A stretch of DNA of 64,000 nucleotides from JADYZU01 sp964540965 (GCA_964540965.1 CAZIOT010000007.1:137172-201171); one strand, 5' to 3'. Shown: positions 41,164-51,400, counted from the stretch's first letter. The notes: a model not told the origin generated them from the sequence alone. Program-made: numbers and translations.

Positions 41164-41937
41164 ATGGACCCCGATCTTGCCGCCTGCGCCGCCCTTGTCG
41201 AACGCGGCGATCCCGACCGTTTCCTTGCCGCCATGGCCGCCCCGCCCGCCGCGCGCGCGGTGCTGTTTCCGCTGTTCGCCTTCAACCTGGAAATCGCCCG
41301 CGCGCCCTGGGTCACGGCCGAGCCGATGATTGCCGAGATGCGGCTGCAATGGTGGCGCGACATGCTGGCCGAGGCGGCGGCGGGCGCAGCGCCCCGCGCG
41401 CATGAGGTCGCGGGGCCGCTGGCGCGGCTGATCCGCGATCGCGGGCTGGACATCCAACCGCTAGACGCCGCCGTCGCCGCGCGGCGCTGGGACATCTGGC
41501 GTGAACCCTTTGCCGACGAGGCCGCGCTCTGGGCGCATCTCGAGGCGACGGCGGCGGGGATCCTGTACCCCGCGGCACAGGCGCTGGGCGCCGATGCCGC
41601 GGTGCTGCCGGCCCTGCGGCTGGCGGCGCGCGCCGGGGGGCTGGCCGGCTGGCTGATGGCGGTCCCCGCGCTCGAGGCGCGGGGGCGGCTGCCGTTGCCC
41701 GATGGCCGGCCGCAGGCGGTGCGGGCCCTGGCGCGGCAGGGGCTGGCGGATCTGGCGGCAGCGCATCGGGGCCGTTTCGGCCCGGCGCTGCCGGCGCTGC
41801 GCAGCCTGTGGCGCGCGGGGCCGGTGCTGGCCCGCGCGGCGCGCGATCCGGCGGCGGTGGCCCAAGGCCGGCTCGGCGGCGCCGAATTCACCCGCCGCGC
41901 CGGTCTGCTGTGGAAGGTGCTTACCGGGGGGTGGTAG
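41164..41937 (+). CDS. Squalene/phytoene synthase family protein (NDUFAF6-like)
   Basis: A 257-residue protein of the squalene/phytoene synthase superfamily. It has LFPLFAFNLEIARAPWV and MRLQWWRDMLAEA, the family's first conserved block, but the two DxxxD prenyl-diphosphate motifs are not evident. It is therefore more like the NDUFAF6-type complex I assembly factors and the COG1562-related proteins of alphaproteobacteria than a true carotenoid enzyme. The 3' end overlaps the convergent MobA-like gene by 17 bases. Confidence 0.8.
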   Translation: MDPDLAACAALVERGDPDRFLAAMAAPPAARAVLFPLFAFNLEIARAPWVTAEPMIAEMRLQWWRDMLAEAAAGAAPRAHEVAGPLARLIRDRGLDIQPLDAAVAARRWDIWREPFADEAALWAHLEATAAGILYPAAQALGADAAVLPALRLAARAGGLAGWLMAVPALEARGRLPLPDGRPQAVRALARQGLADLAAAHRGRFGPALPALRSLWRAGPVLARAARDPAAVAQGRLGGAEFTRRAGLLWKVLTGGW

Positions 41938-42577
41938 CGCGCCAGGCCGCCCAATCCTCGGGCGTGTCGAGGTCGCGGGTGGCGTGGTCGCCGGGCAGGG
42001 GGAAGGGCCGCTGGCGGCGGGTGGCGCGCACCACGGCGCGCGCGCCTTCGTCGCCGGTCAGGGATGCGAAGGCCGGCCGCAGGCTGGCGTCAAAGCGGAT
42101 CGGATGGCCGTAGCTGCCCGTCGCATCGGTGGCGATCAGGACCTGCGCCTCGCCCATCGCCGCCCCGGCGATGGCGCGCAGGTCGGCGGCGGTGATGCCG
42201 GGCAGGTCGGCGGCAAGGATCAGGAAGCTGGCGCAATCGGGCAGCGCCGCGACGCCGTCGCGGATGGTGCCGCCCAGCCCCTCGGCCGATCCGGGCAGGT
42301 GCAGCGCGACATGGGCAAGGCCCGCCAGCGCCAGCGCGCGCGGATGGCCGGGGCCGGGCAGGGCGACAAAGGGCGCCAGCCCGGCATCCAGCACCGCCTG
42401 CACCTGCCGGCGGATCAGCGGCTGGCCGTCCACAGGTTCCAGCAGCTTGTCGCGGCCGCGCATCCGGCTTGAATTCCCGGCGGCGAGCAGGAGGAGGGGG
42501 AGAGAGGGGGACCAGCCCCCCTCTTGCCCTGCGGGCAATTCACCCCCCGGGATATTTGTGGACGAAGAATGCGCCAT
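41921..42577 (-). CDS. MobA-like NTP transferase
   Basis: A 218-residue nucleotidyltransferase with the GT-A-like fold: LLLLAAGNSSRMRGRDKLLEPVDGQPLIRR, the molybdenum-cofactor cytidylyl/guanylyltransferase signature, then LILAADLPGIT with metal-binding Asp and GHPIRFDASL. It resembles MocA-type enzymes that attach CMP to molybdopterin. The first 27 residues are encoded by a dispersed repeat; the ATG at 42577 directly follows the stop of the upstream gene, while a TTG at 42538 is an alternative start closer to the domain. Confidence in function is moderate. Confidence 0.78.
   Translation of the reverse strand: MAHSSSTNIPGGELPAGQEGGWSPSLPLLLLAAGNSSRMRGRDKLLEPVDGQPLIRRQVQAVLDAGLAPFVALPGPGHPRALALAGLAHVALHLPGSAEGLGGTIRDGVAALPDCASFLILAADLPGITAADLRAIAGAAMGEAQVLIATDATGSYGHPIRFDASLRPAFASLTGDEGARAVVRATRRQRPFPLPGDHATRDLDTPEDWAAWRATTPR
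42513..42570. repeat. Dispersed composite repeat, copy B
   Basis: It reads AGCCCCCCTCTTGCCC, a small hairpin (GCCCTGCGGGC), AATTCACCCCCCGGGATATT and TGTGGACGAAGAATG. It lies at the junction of two minus-strand genes; on that strand the MobA-like N-terminus is translated from it. Same core as copies at 8.5, 55.2, 58.5 and 63.9 kb. Confidence 0.85.
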
Positions 42578-45001
42578 TCAGGCCCGCATCCGTCCGCCAT
42601 CATCCCAGAGCGGCGCGAGATGGACGCGGGCGGGGCGGCGTTCGCCGAGGATCTCGATCTCGACCGCCAGCCCGTCCTGCACCCTGTCGGCGGGCAGAAA
42701 GCCCTGCGCGACCGATTTGCCGGTCCAGTGGCTGAACCCTCCGCTGGTGCAATAGCCGACAACCGCGCCGTCCAGCCAGATCGGCTCCCACGCCACGACA
42801 TCGGCGTCATCGGCCTCGACGACGAAGGAGACGAGTTTCCGCTTTGGCCCCGCGGCCTTTTCGGCGCTGGCGGCGGCCTTGCCGATCCAGTCCGACGCCT
42901 TGTTCCAGGCGATGAAGCGGTCAAGGCCGGTCTCGGCCGGGGTGTAATCGGGGCTGAATTCGCGCCCCCAGGACCCGAACCATTTGTCGAGCCTGAGCGA
43001 CATCATCGCCCGCATGCCGAAGGGGCGCAGGCCCAGATCCTCTCCCGCGGCCCAAAGCGTGTCCCACAGATGCCGCACCGACATGTGGTCGGTGAAGATT
43101 TCATAGCCAAGATCCGCGGTATAGCTCACGCGCTGGACGATGCAGTTGGCCATGCCGACATTCATCCGCCGCACATCCATGAAGCGGAACGCCCCGGCGC
43201 TGACATCGGCGCGGGTGACGCGCGACAGCAGTTCGCGCGCCCGCGGCCCGGCGATCTGGAAGCCCGACCGGGCGTCCGAGATGTTTTCGACCGTCACCCC
43301 GTCCTCGAGGTTCTGTTCGAACCAGCGCAGGTGCCAGCCCTGCGCGCCATAGCTGGCGGTAAGCTGGAATTCGGTATCCGACAGGCAGGAGACGGTGAAA
43401 TCGCCGATGATCTTGCCCGAATGCGCCAGCATCGGCGTCAGCGACAGCCGTCCCGGCGCCGGGATGCGCCCGGCCATGATCCGGTCAAGCCAGGCGCGGG
43501 CATTCGGCCCGGTGACGCGGTATTTGCCGAAATTCTGCACCTCGTTGATGCCGACGCCTTCGCGCACGGCGCGCACCTCCTGCGCCGTCGCCTCCCAGGC
43601 GTTCGAGCGTTTGAAGGACGGCTCCTCATACCGCGGCTCGCCCGGCAGGGCGTGGTAATTCACCACCTCGAGCCCGTATTGCGCGCCCCAGACGGCATCC
43701 ATGCCGTCAAAGACCTCATACATCGGGGTGGTGCGGAAGGGGCGGGCGGCGGGGCGTTCCTCGTTCGGGTAAGAGACGTTGAACCGCATCCGGTAGTTTT
43801 CCATGACCTTGGGCACGGTATAGCCGGGGCTGGTCCAGTTGCCGAAGCGGGACACGTCAAAGCCGCGCGGATCGCGTTCGACTTCGCCATGGATCATCCA
43901 CTGCGCCAGGGCGAGGCCCATGCCGCCGCCCTGGGAAAAGCCCGCCATGACCGCGCAGGCCGACCAGTAGTTGCGAAGGCCGGGCACCGGGCCGATCAGC
44001 GGGTTGCCGTCGGGGGCAAAGGTGAAGGGGCCGTGGATCACCCGTTTCACCCCCGACCGTTGCAGCACCGGGAAGCGGCGATAGGCGAAATTGACCGAAT
44101 CCTCGATCTTGTCGAAATTCTCGTTCAGGAGTTCGTGGCCGAAATTCCAGGGCGTGCCGTCGACCGACCACGGCTCGCAGGGTTTTTCGTAGAACCCGAT
44201 GCAGAATCCGCGCCCCTCTTGCCGCAGATAGGATTCGCCGCCGGGGTCCATGATATGCGGAAACTCGCGCCCCTGCGTCAGAAGCGCCATGATTTCAGGC
44301 ACTTCGTCGGTGACAAGATATTGATGCGCCATCGGCAGAAGCGGCAGATAGACGCCGGCCATCGCCCCCACCTCGCGTGCCCACAATCCGCCGGCGTTGA
44401 CGACATGTTCGGCGATGATCGTGCCCTTTTCGGTGACCACCTCCCACGACCCGTCGGGGCGGGGGTTGGTTTCCAGCACGCGGTTGTGCAGCACGATTTC
44501 CGCCCCGCCCATCCGCGCCGCTTTGGCATAGGCATGGGTTGTCCCCGAGGGGTCAAGATGGCCGTCAAGCGGGTCGTAAAGCGCGCCGATGATGCCGTCG
44601 AGGTTCACCAGCCCCTCGGTGAAGGTCTCGATTTCCTTCGGCCCGAGGATTTCGGTGTCGAGCCCCATGTAGCGGTGCTTGGCGCGTTCGGCCTTGAGCT
44701 GCTCGAACCGGGCCGGGTTGTCGGCCAGCGTGATGCCGCCGACATGGTGCAGCCCGCAGGACATGCCGGTGATCGCCTCGAGTTCCTTGTAGAGCCGGAT
44801 CGTATAGCCCTGCAGCGCCGCCATGTTGGTGTCGCCGTTCAGCGTGTGGAACCCGCCCGCGGCGTGCCAGGTGGACCCCGAGGTCAGGTCCGACCGTTCG
44901 ATCAGCATCACATCCGACCAGCCCAGCTTGGTCAGGTGATAAAGGACCGAACAGCCGACGACACCGCCGCCGATGACGACAACGCGGGTATGGGTTTTCA
45001 T
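42578..45001 (-). CDS. FAD-dependent dimethylglycine/sarcosine dehydrogenase-like protein
   Basis: An 807-residue two-part enzyme. The N-terminal half is a DAO-type flavoprotein with VVVIGGGVVGCSVLYHLTK (FAD-binding GxGxxG) and SGSTWHAAGGFH. The C-terminal half is a GcvT-like tetrahydrofolate-binding aminomethyltransferase domain (YRVTGPNARAWLDRIMAG, AGPRARELLSRV and a C-barrel). This layout fits dimethylglycine or sarcosine dehydrogenase, which oxidises N-methyl groups and transfers C1 to folate. Start MKTHTRVVV gives the usual N-terminus. Exact substrate is uncertain among N-methylated amino acids. Confidence 0.87.
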   Translation of the reverse strand: MKTHTRVVVIGGGVVGCSVLYHLTKLGWSDVMLIERSDLTSGSTWHAAGGFHTLNGDTNMAALQGYTIRLYKELEAITGMSCGLHHVGGITLADNPARFEQLKAERAKHRYMGLDTEILGPKEIETFTEGLVNLDGIIGALYDPLDGHLDPSGTTHAYAKAARMGGAEIVLHNRVLETNPRPDGSWEVVTEKGTIIAEHVVNAGGLWAREVGAMAGVYLPLLPMAHQYLVTDEVPEIMALLTQGREFPHIMDPGGESYLRQEGRGFCIGFYEKPCEPWSVDGTPWNFGHELLNENFDKIEDSVNFAYRRFPVLQRSGVKRVIHGPFTFAPDGNPLIGPVPGLRNYWSACAVMAGFSQGGGMGLALAQWMIHGEVERDPRGFDVSRFGNWTSPGYTVPKVMENYRMRFNVSYPNEERPAARPFRTTPMYEVFDGMDAVWGAQYGLEVVNYHALPGEPRYEEPSFKRSNAWEATAQEVRAVREGVGINEVQNFGKYRVTGPNARAWLDRIMAGRIPAPGRLSLTPMLAHSGKIIGDFTVSCLSDTEFQLTASYGAQGWHLRWFEQNLEDGVTVENISDARSGFQIAGPRARELLSRVTRADVSAGAFRFMDVRRMNVGMANCIVQRVSYTADLGYEIFTDHMSVRHLWDTLWAAGEDLGLRPFGMRAMMSLRLDKWFGSWGREFSPDYTPAETGLDRFIAWNKASDWIGKAAASAEKAAGPKRKLVSFVVEADDADVVAWEPIWLDGAVVGYCTSGGFSHWTGKSVAQGFLPADRVQDGLAVEIEILGERRPARVHLAPLWDDGGRMRA

Positions 45002-45085
45002 GGAGGATCCCTCGGACGCATGTTTGCGCCGCATGATCCCGCAATGGCGCGCGCGCGAAAGCCGAAAGGCGACGCGCGCTGTCGC

Positions 45086-45640
45086 TTACGGGATGATCCG
45101 CGTGTATTTCGTGCCCTCGACCGTCGCGCCAAGGCGCAGGCCGGTCTGGCCGAACACCACGGCGATCACCGGCGACAGCGAGGTGGTGGTGTCGGCCAGC
45201 AGCATCTCGCCCTCGGTATTGATGGCATATTCGATGCCGGCCCCGGCGACCCAGCCGGGCGAGGTGCGAAACCCCTGCAGCGCCTCGGTGGTCATGAAGA
45301 ACAGGACGTGGCTGTATTGCTGGGCGCCGATCTGGAGACCGGCGCTGGCCGCCGCGGCGGTGTAGTAATCGACCGTGGCGCCGCCGACGCGCAGCGCGCC
45401 GCGGCCGAAGGCGCCGCCAAAGCCAAGGCCGATCTCGGTCACCAGCGGCATCACCAGCATGCCGGCGGCCTGGTTCGACAGATCCCGCGTGCCGGGATAG
45501 GTCGAATAGAGATAGTCCAGCGTCGATTCGACCCGCGCGTCGATGGTCGCGGCCCCGTTCGAGCCGATGCCGTTGCCACAGGCGGCAAGGCCAAGCCCCG
45601 CCAGCCCCGTGATACAGAAAGTCCGCCTGCCAGGATTCAT
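45086..45640 (-). CDS. YSC84-domain lipoprotein
   Basis: A 184-residue protein with a signal including CITGLAGLGLAACGNG; the Cys after LAA is the likely lipid site, possibly preceded by a twin-Arg-like RRTF. The SYLF/YSC84 region runs from LSNQAAGMLVMPLVTEIGLGFGGAFGRGAL to AGAGIEYAINTEGEM. In eukaryotes the domain binds lipid and actin; bacterial versions are uncharacterised envelope proteins. It is transcribed on its own, between flanking genes of the same strand. Confidence 0.82.
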   Translation of the reverse strand: MNPGRRTFCITGLAGLGLAACGNGIGSNGAATIDARVESTLDYLYSTYPGTRDLSNQAAGMLVMPLVTEIGLGFGGAFGRGALRVGGATVDYYTAAAASAGLQIGAQQYSHVLFFMTTEALQGFRTSPGWVAGAGIEYAINTEGEMLLADTTTSLSPVIAVVFGQTGLRLGATVEGTKYTRIIP

Positions 45641-45752
45641 CCTACTGCTCCGCCCGAATGCCTTGCGGCCTTGTGTCTGGCCGCTTCGCCACCACTATAG
45701 GCGGCAATCCGCCCCGCTGTCACCTGTCCCGGCGACGATGGGCGGAAATCCG

Positions 45753-46625
45753 TCAGCCCTTGCGGGCCGAGGCCACCGCCCCCAGCGCCCCGGCCAGGGC
45801 GACAAGGCCGATGCCAAGCGCGGCAAGGGGTTCGGGGACATGGCCGAACACCAGCCAGCCCAGCCCCGCGGCCCAGACCAGATGCACATAGTTGAACGGC
45901 GCAAGGGTCGAGGCCGGGGCCAGCCGGTAGGCCGCGGTGAACAGGAAATGTCCGAGCGTGGCCAGCACGCCCAGCCCGGCCAGCACCGCCAGGTCAAGGG
46001 GCGGGGGCAGGGTATCGGGCAGGTTCCACGGCAGCATCACCCCAAAGATCACCAGCCCGATCACGGCGGTGAAAACCAGCAACGGCACCGTCTGTTCGCT
46101 GCGCGACAGCGACCGTGACAACAGGTGATAGATTGCGGTCGCCAGCGCGGTGACAAGGGCAAGGCCCATCCCCGGCAGCGACAGCCCGCCGCCGGGCCGC
46201 GCGATCAGGACCACGCCCGCAAAACCCAGCGCCACCGCGATCCAGCCGGCCGGGCGCACCTTCTCGCCCAGAAGCGGCACTGCCGCGACCATGACGATCA
46301 GCGGCGCCAGATAGACGATGGCCACCGTCTCGCCCACCGGCATGAAGCGCAGCGCAAGTCCCATGGCGATCGATCCGACCGACAGGCTGGCGCCGCGCAG
46401 GATCACCAGCCCGGTGCGTTGGGTGCGGAACACCGCGCGCCCGTGGCGCGGCAGAAAGACCGCCAGCAGGATCAGCACGTTGACCAGATAGCGCGCGGCC
46501 AGGACAAAGGGCACCGGCCAGCGTTCGGTCAGGTATTTGGTCGCCACGTCGGACAGCGCAAAGACCAGCACCGTGACCAGCACCAGAAGGATGCCGCGCC
46601 CGACGCTCCTGTCGTTCGGTTCCAT
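45753..46625 (-). CDS. EamA/DMT family transporter
   Basis: A 290-residue protein with ten predicted membrane helices in two EamA repeats. The first repeat starts GILLVLVTVLVFALSDVATKYL and the second includes GLALVTALATAIYHLLSRSLS. The superfamily exports small metabolites; the substrate cannot be read. It ends close to the YSC84 gene and begins 27 bases after the hemB stop on the same strand, so transcription may read through. Confidence 0.88.
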   Translation of the reverse strand: MEPNDRSVGRGILLVLVTVLVFALSDVATKYLTERWPVPFVLAARYLVNVLILLAVFLPRHGRAVFRTQRTGLVILRGASLSVGSIAMGLALRFMPVGETVAIVYLAPLIVMVAAVPLLGEKVRPAGWIAVALGFAGVVLIARPGGGLSLPGMGLALVTALATAIYHLLSRSLSRSEQTVPLLVFTAVIGLVIFGVMLPWNLPDTLPPPLDLAVLAGLGVLATLGHFLFTAAYRLAPASTLAPFNYVHLVWAAGLGWLVFGHVPEPLAALGIGLVALAGALGAVASARKG

Positions 46626-46652
46626 TGCGATCTCCTGCCGCAGGACGCAGGT

Positions 46653-47651
46653 TCAGCCGTTCAGCGCCCGGGCGGCCTCGGGCGCGAAATAGGTCAGGAT
46701 GCCGTCGCAGCCGGCGCGCTTGAAGCACATCAGGCTTTCCAGCATGACCTTGGGCCCGTTCAGCCAGCCGTTCGCTGCCGCCGCCTGCAACATCGCGTAT
46801 TCGCCCGACACCTGATAGGCAAAGGTCGGCACGCCGAAAGCGTCCTTCACCCGGCGGCAAATGTCGAGATAGGGCATCCCCGGCTTGACCATCACCATGT
46901 CGGCGCCTTCGGCCAGGTCGCGGGCGACCAGGCGCAGCGCCTCGTCCGAATTGGCCACGTCCATCTGGTAGGTGTTCTTGTCGCCCTTCAGCGCGGCCGA
47001 GGCGCCGACCGCATCGCGGAACGGGCCGTAGAAGGCCGAGGCATATTTCGCCGCATAGGACAGGATCGTGACCTTCTGGAACCCTTCCGATTCCAGCGCC
47101 GACCGTATCGCGCCGATCCGCCCGTCCATCATGTCGGACGGCCCAAGGATGTCGGCCCCGGCGCGGGCCTGTGCCAGCGCCATCCTCACCAGCGCCTCGA
47201 CGGTGCGGTCATTGACGATCTCGCCACCCTCGACGAATCCGTCATGGCCGTTGATATTGTAGGGGTCGAGCGCGATGTCGGTCATCACAGCCAGATCGGG
47301 CACCGCATCCTTGATGGCGCGGATCGCCTGATTGGACAGGTTGTCGTCCGACCAGGCCTCGGCGCAATCCTCGGTCCGGCTGTCCATCGCGGTATAGGGG
47401 AACAGGCAGACCGCCGGGATGCCCAGGCCATGGGCCTCTTTCGCGGCCAGCACGATGCGGTCGACCGACTTGCGCGTCACCCCCGGCATCGAGGCGATGG
47501 CGCTTTCCGTGTCGCGCCCGGCCTGCACGAACATCGGCAGGATGAAATCCGACGGATCAAGATGCGTCTCGCGCACCAGCGCGCGCAGGGCGGGGGTGGC
47601 GCGGTTGCGGCGGAAACGGGCGGCAGGAAAGGCGGGGGTGATGGGCGTCAT
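46653..47651 (-). CDS. hemB: Delta-aminolevulinic acid dehydratase (porphobilinogen synthase)
   Basis: A 332-residue enzyme that joins two ALA molecules into porphobilinogen for haem and bacteriochlorophyll. Schiff-base lysines are K202 (SYAAKYASAFYGPFR) and K256 (MVMVKPGMPYLD). The catalytic zinc Cys cluster of E. coli-type HemB is replaced by DIALDPYNINGHDG, the Asp-type pattern seen in Mg-dependent or metal-independent enzymes such as that of Rhodobacter capsulatus. The start MTPITPAF gives the standard length. Confidence 0.95.
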   Translation of the reverse strand: MTPITPAFPAARFRRNRATPALRALVRETHLDPSDFILPMFVQAGRDTESAIASMPGVTRKSVDRIVLAAKEAHGLGIPAVCLFPYTAMDSRTEDCAEAWSDDNLSNQAIRAIKDAVPDLAVMTDIALDPYNINGHDGFVEGGEIVNDRTVEALVRMALAQARAGADILGPSDMMDGRIGAIRSALESEGFQKVTILSYAAKYASAFYGPFRDAVGASAALKGDKNTYQMDVANSDEALRLVARDLAEGADMVMVKPGMPYLDICRRVKDAFGVPTFAYQVSGEYAMLQAAAANGWLNGPKVMLESLMCFKRAGCDGILTYFAPEAARALNG

Positions 47652-47778
47652 GCGGGCGGCCTTGATCTTTCTGTCACACCCGTTCCCGTTGCACGGATCG
47701 TTGCGTCTCACAAGTCTGGGCATTGCCGGGCGCCGCGGCTAGGGTCCGCCGCGAGCGAACCTGAAACCGGCGGCTGCC

Positions 47779-48300
47779 TTGGACTGGACCAAGACCTTCC
47801 TCGATGTGATCGACCTCCGGTCGTTCTCAAGCCTGTGGTATTGGCTGGTCGTCGCCGCGGTCTGGAGCCAGGCCAGCCATTGGGTGCTGGGCGTGCCCTA
47901 TGACGTGATCCAGCGCGCCCGCCGTCAGGGCGGCGAGGCGATGGCCGATCTCGAGGCGCTGACCCGCGTCAACGTCAACCGGATGCGCAACATCGTGGCC
48001 GAGGCGGGTTACTGGCTGGTCGGCTTTGCCTTCTTCCTGCATTCGGGACTGCTGATCCTTGCTATCGTCTATGGCATCGAATTCGCCCTCGCGGTCGAGA
48101 TGTTCCTTATCCCGCTGACTTTTGTCGGCGTGACCAGCCTGTTCACCGGCAACCGCATCCTGACCGAGGCGCCCGAGGGCGAGGCGCTGGTCCGCGTCCT
48201 GATCCGCCACCGATTCTGGACGCAGGTCATCGGCATGATCGCGATCTTCGTCACCGCCTGCGTCGGCATGTATCAGCTGCTGTACGTCCCCGATTTCTGA
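47779..48300 (+). CDS. Conserved Rhodobacterales membrane protein
   Basis: A 173-residue protein with about four membrane helices. It begins DWTKTFLDVIDLRSFSSLWYW with helix 1 near residue 18, has a soluble loop VLGVPYDVIQRARRQGGEAM, and further helices near 78-95, 100-120 and 145-165. Similar Rhodobacterales proteins are often labelled 'component of SufBCD complex', with no evidence I know of. Start codon is TTG (47779), which gives the N-terminus seen in relatives. It lies divergently between hemB and the next operon. Confidence 0.68.
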   Translation: MDWTKTFLDVIDLRSFSSLWYWLVVAAVWSQASHWVLGVPYDVIQRARRQGGEAMADLEALTRVNVNRMRNIVAEAGYWLVGFAFFLHSGLLILAIVYGIEFALAVEMFLIPLTFVGVTSLFTGNRILTEAPEGEALVRVLIRHRFWTQVIGMIAIFVTACVGMYQLLYVPDF

Positions 48301-48415
48301 TCGGGCCGGACCGGCGCCGGAAAGCGCCGGACCCGATCCGCGGCGGACGCCTGCCGCTTGCGCACGCCCTCCGGCCTTGGTTGACTTCCCGTCGCGGCGC
48401 CCTCAAGTCAGGGCC

Positions 48416-51400
48416 ATGATCCGACCTGCCAGCCATATCACCGTCTCGGGTGCGCCCGAGGGGCACGACGCCCGCCTGATCCTGCGGGAAATCGCCGAAC
48501 GCGGCGTGCCGGTGCTGCACATCGCCCGCGATGACCGCCGGGCCGAACAGATGCGCGCCGCGCTGGCGTTTTACGACCCCGGCCTGCCGGTATTCCTGTT
48601 CCCGGCCTGGGATTGCCTGCCCTATGACCGGGTATCGCCCAATCCGGAAATCGCCGCAGCGCGGATGGCGGTGCTGGCGGCGCTGGCACACAGGATGCCG
48701 GAACGTTTTGTCCTGCTCACCACGCTCAACGCCGCGACGCAGCGGATGCCGGCCCGTCCGGTGGTCCGCGACGCCGCCTTTGTCGCCCGCGTCGGCGACC
48801 GCGTGGACGAGACCGAGTTGCGCGCCTATCTCGCCCGCATGGGCTTCAGCCAGTCGGCAACGGTGACCGAGCCGGGCGATTTCGCCGTGCGCGGCGGCAT
48901 TGTCGACATCTTTCCGCCCGGCCATCCGGCGCCGGTGCGGCTCGATTTCTTCGGCGACGTGCTTGACGGCGCGCGGAGGTTCGATCCGGCGACGCAGCGG
49001 ACGACCGAAAAGCTGACCACGGTGGATCTGGCCCCGGTGTCCGAAGTGATCCTCGATGACGAATCGATCACCCGCTTCCGCCAGAACTACCGGATCGAAT
49101 TCGGCGCCGCCGGCACCGACGATCCGCTGTACGAGGCGGTCAGCGCCGGGCGCAAGCATCAGGGGATGGAGCATTGGCTGGGCTTCTTCCACGACCGGCT
49201 CGAGACGATCTTCGACTATCTGCCCGAAGCGACGGTCACCCTTGACGACCAGACCGAGGCGGCGCGGCTGGCGCGCTGGACCGCGATTTCCGATCAATAC
49301 GACACCCGCCATGCCGCCATGGCGCAGAAGGGCCGCATCGACACGGTCTACAAACCGGCGCCGCCGGGCCTGATGTATCTTGACGATGCCGGCTGGTCCG
49401 AGGCGGTTGCGGCACGGCGCGTGCTGTCCTTCGTGGCCCTGCCGCAGCCGACCGGGCCGGGGGTGATCGACGCCGGCGGCCGCATCGGCCGCGACTTCGC
49501 CCCCGAACGGCAGCAGGAAAAGATCAGCCTGTTCGGCGCGCTGGCCGGGCATATCCGCAGCCGGCTCGACGCCGGGCCGGTCATCGTCGCCTCGTATTCC
49601 GAAGGCGCCCGCGAACGGCTGGAAGGGCTGCTCGAGGACGAGGGGCTGGGCGAGACGATCCCGGTCACCGACATGTCCCGCGTCGGCAAGCGCGGGCTGC
49701 ATCTGGCGGTCTGGCCGCTGGAACACGGGTTCGAGACGCGCGACCTGACGGTCATTTCCGAACAGGACGTGCTGGGCGACCGCCTGATCCGGCAGGCGAA
49801 AAAGCGCAAGCGCGCCGACAATTTCCTGACCGAGGCGCAAAGCCTGACCCCCGGCGATCTGGTGGTCCATGTCGACCACGGCGTCGGCCGCTATCTCGGG
49901 CTCGAGGTCATCACCGCCGCCGGTTCCCCGCATGAATGCCTTGCCATCGAATATGCCGAAAAGGCCAAGCTGTATCTGCCGGTCGAGAATATCGAGCTTC
50001 TCAGCCGCTTCGGGCACGAAGAAGGCTTGCTCGACAAGCTGGGCGGCGGGGCGTGGCAGGCGAAGAAAGCCCGGCTCAAGGAACGCATCCGCCAGATGGC
50101 GGACCGGCTGATCCGCATCGCCGCCGAACGCGCGCTGCGCCACGCGCCGGAGCTGACCCCGCCCGAGACGATCTGGGACCAGTTCCTGGCCCGCTTTCCC
50201 TATGCCGAGACCGACGACCAGTTGCAGGCGATCGAGGATGTGCTGAACGATCTGGACGCCGGCACGCCGATGGACCGGCTGGTCTGCGGCGATGTCGGTT
50301 TCGGCAAGACCGAGGTGGCGATCCGCGCCGCCTTTGTCGCCGCGATGTCCGGGGTGCAGGTGGCGGTGATCGCGCCGACCACGCTGCTGGCGCGCCAGCA
50401 CTATCAAAGCTTTGCCGAACGGTTCCGCGGCTTCCCTCTGGTGGTGCGACCCCTGTCGCGTTTCGTGTCGGCCAAGGATGCCGAGGACACCCGCAAGGGC
50501 CTGGCGGGTGGCACCGTCGACGTGGTCGTCGGCACCCATGCCCTGCTGGCCAAGGGCGTTTCGTTCAAGAACCTTGGCCTGCTGGTCATCGACGAGGAAC
50601 AGCATTTCGGTGTCCAGCACAAGGAACGGCTGAAGCAACTGCGCAGCGATGTCCATGTCCTGACCCTGACCGCAACGCCGATTCCGCGGACCCTGCAGAT
50701 GGCGTTGTCAGGGGTGCGCGACCTGTCGATCATCGCCACGCCGCCCATCGACCGGCTGGCGATCCGCACCTATGTGTCCGAGTTCGACACCGTCACCCTG
50801 CGCGAGGCGCTGCTGCGCGAACATTACCGCGGCGGCCAGTCGTTCTTTGTCGTGCCCCGCATTGCCGACCTGCCCGAGATGGAGGATTGGCTGAAGCGCG
50901 AGGTGCCCGAGGTCAGCCATGTCACCGCCCATGGCCAGATGGCGGCCGGAGAGCTGGATGACCGGATGAATGCCTTCTACGACGGCAAATATGACGTGCT
51001 GCTGGCAACGACCATCGTCGAATCCGGCCTCGACATCCCGACCGCCAACACGATGATCGTCCATCGCGCCGACATGTTCGGACTGGCGCAGCTTTACCAG
51101 ATCCGCGGCCGGGTCGGGCGGTCCAAGACGCGCGCCTATGCCTATCTGACCACGAAACCGCGGCTGAAACTGACGCCGCAGGCGGAAAAGCGGCTGAGGG
51201 TCCTGGGGTCGCTCGACACTCTGGGCGCCGGATTCACGCTGGCCTCGCAGGATCTCGACATCCGCGGCGCCGGCAATCTTCTGGGCGAGGAACAGTCGGG
51301 CCAGATGCGCGAGGTCGGCTATGAGCTGTATCAGCAGATGCTCGAGGACGAGATCGCACGGATCAAATCCGGCGGGGCCGAGGCGCTGCCCGAGGACGGC

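Noticed and set aside
42524..45700. Very long plus-strand open frame (1058 codons) antisense to the flavoprotein gene
   Set aside because: It has Arg/Gly/His-rich low-complexity composition, no ribosome site and no motifs; it is the high-GC shadow of the real gene on the other strand.
48251..50656. 801-codon minus-strand open frame antisense to mfd
   Set aside because: Composition dominated by Gly, Arg, Gln and His as expected of antisense GC-rich codons; mfd has full family motifs.
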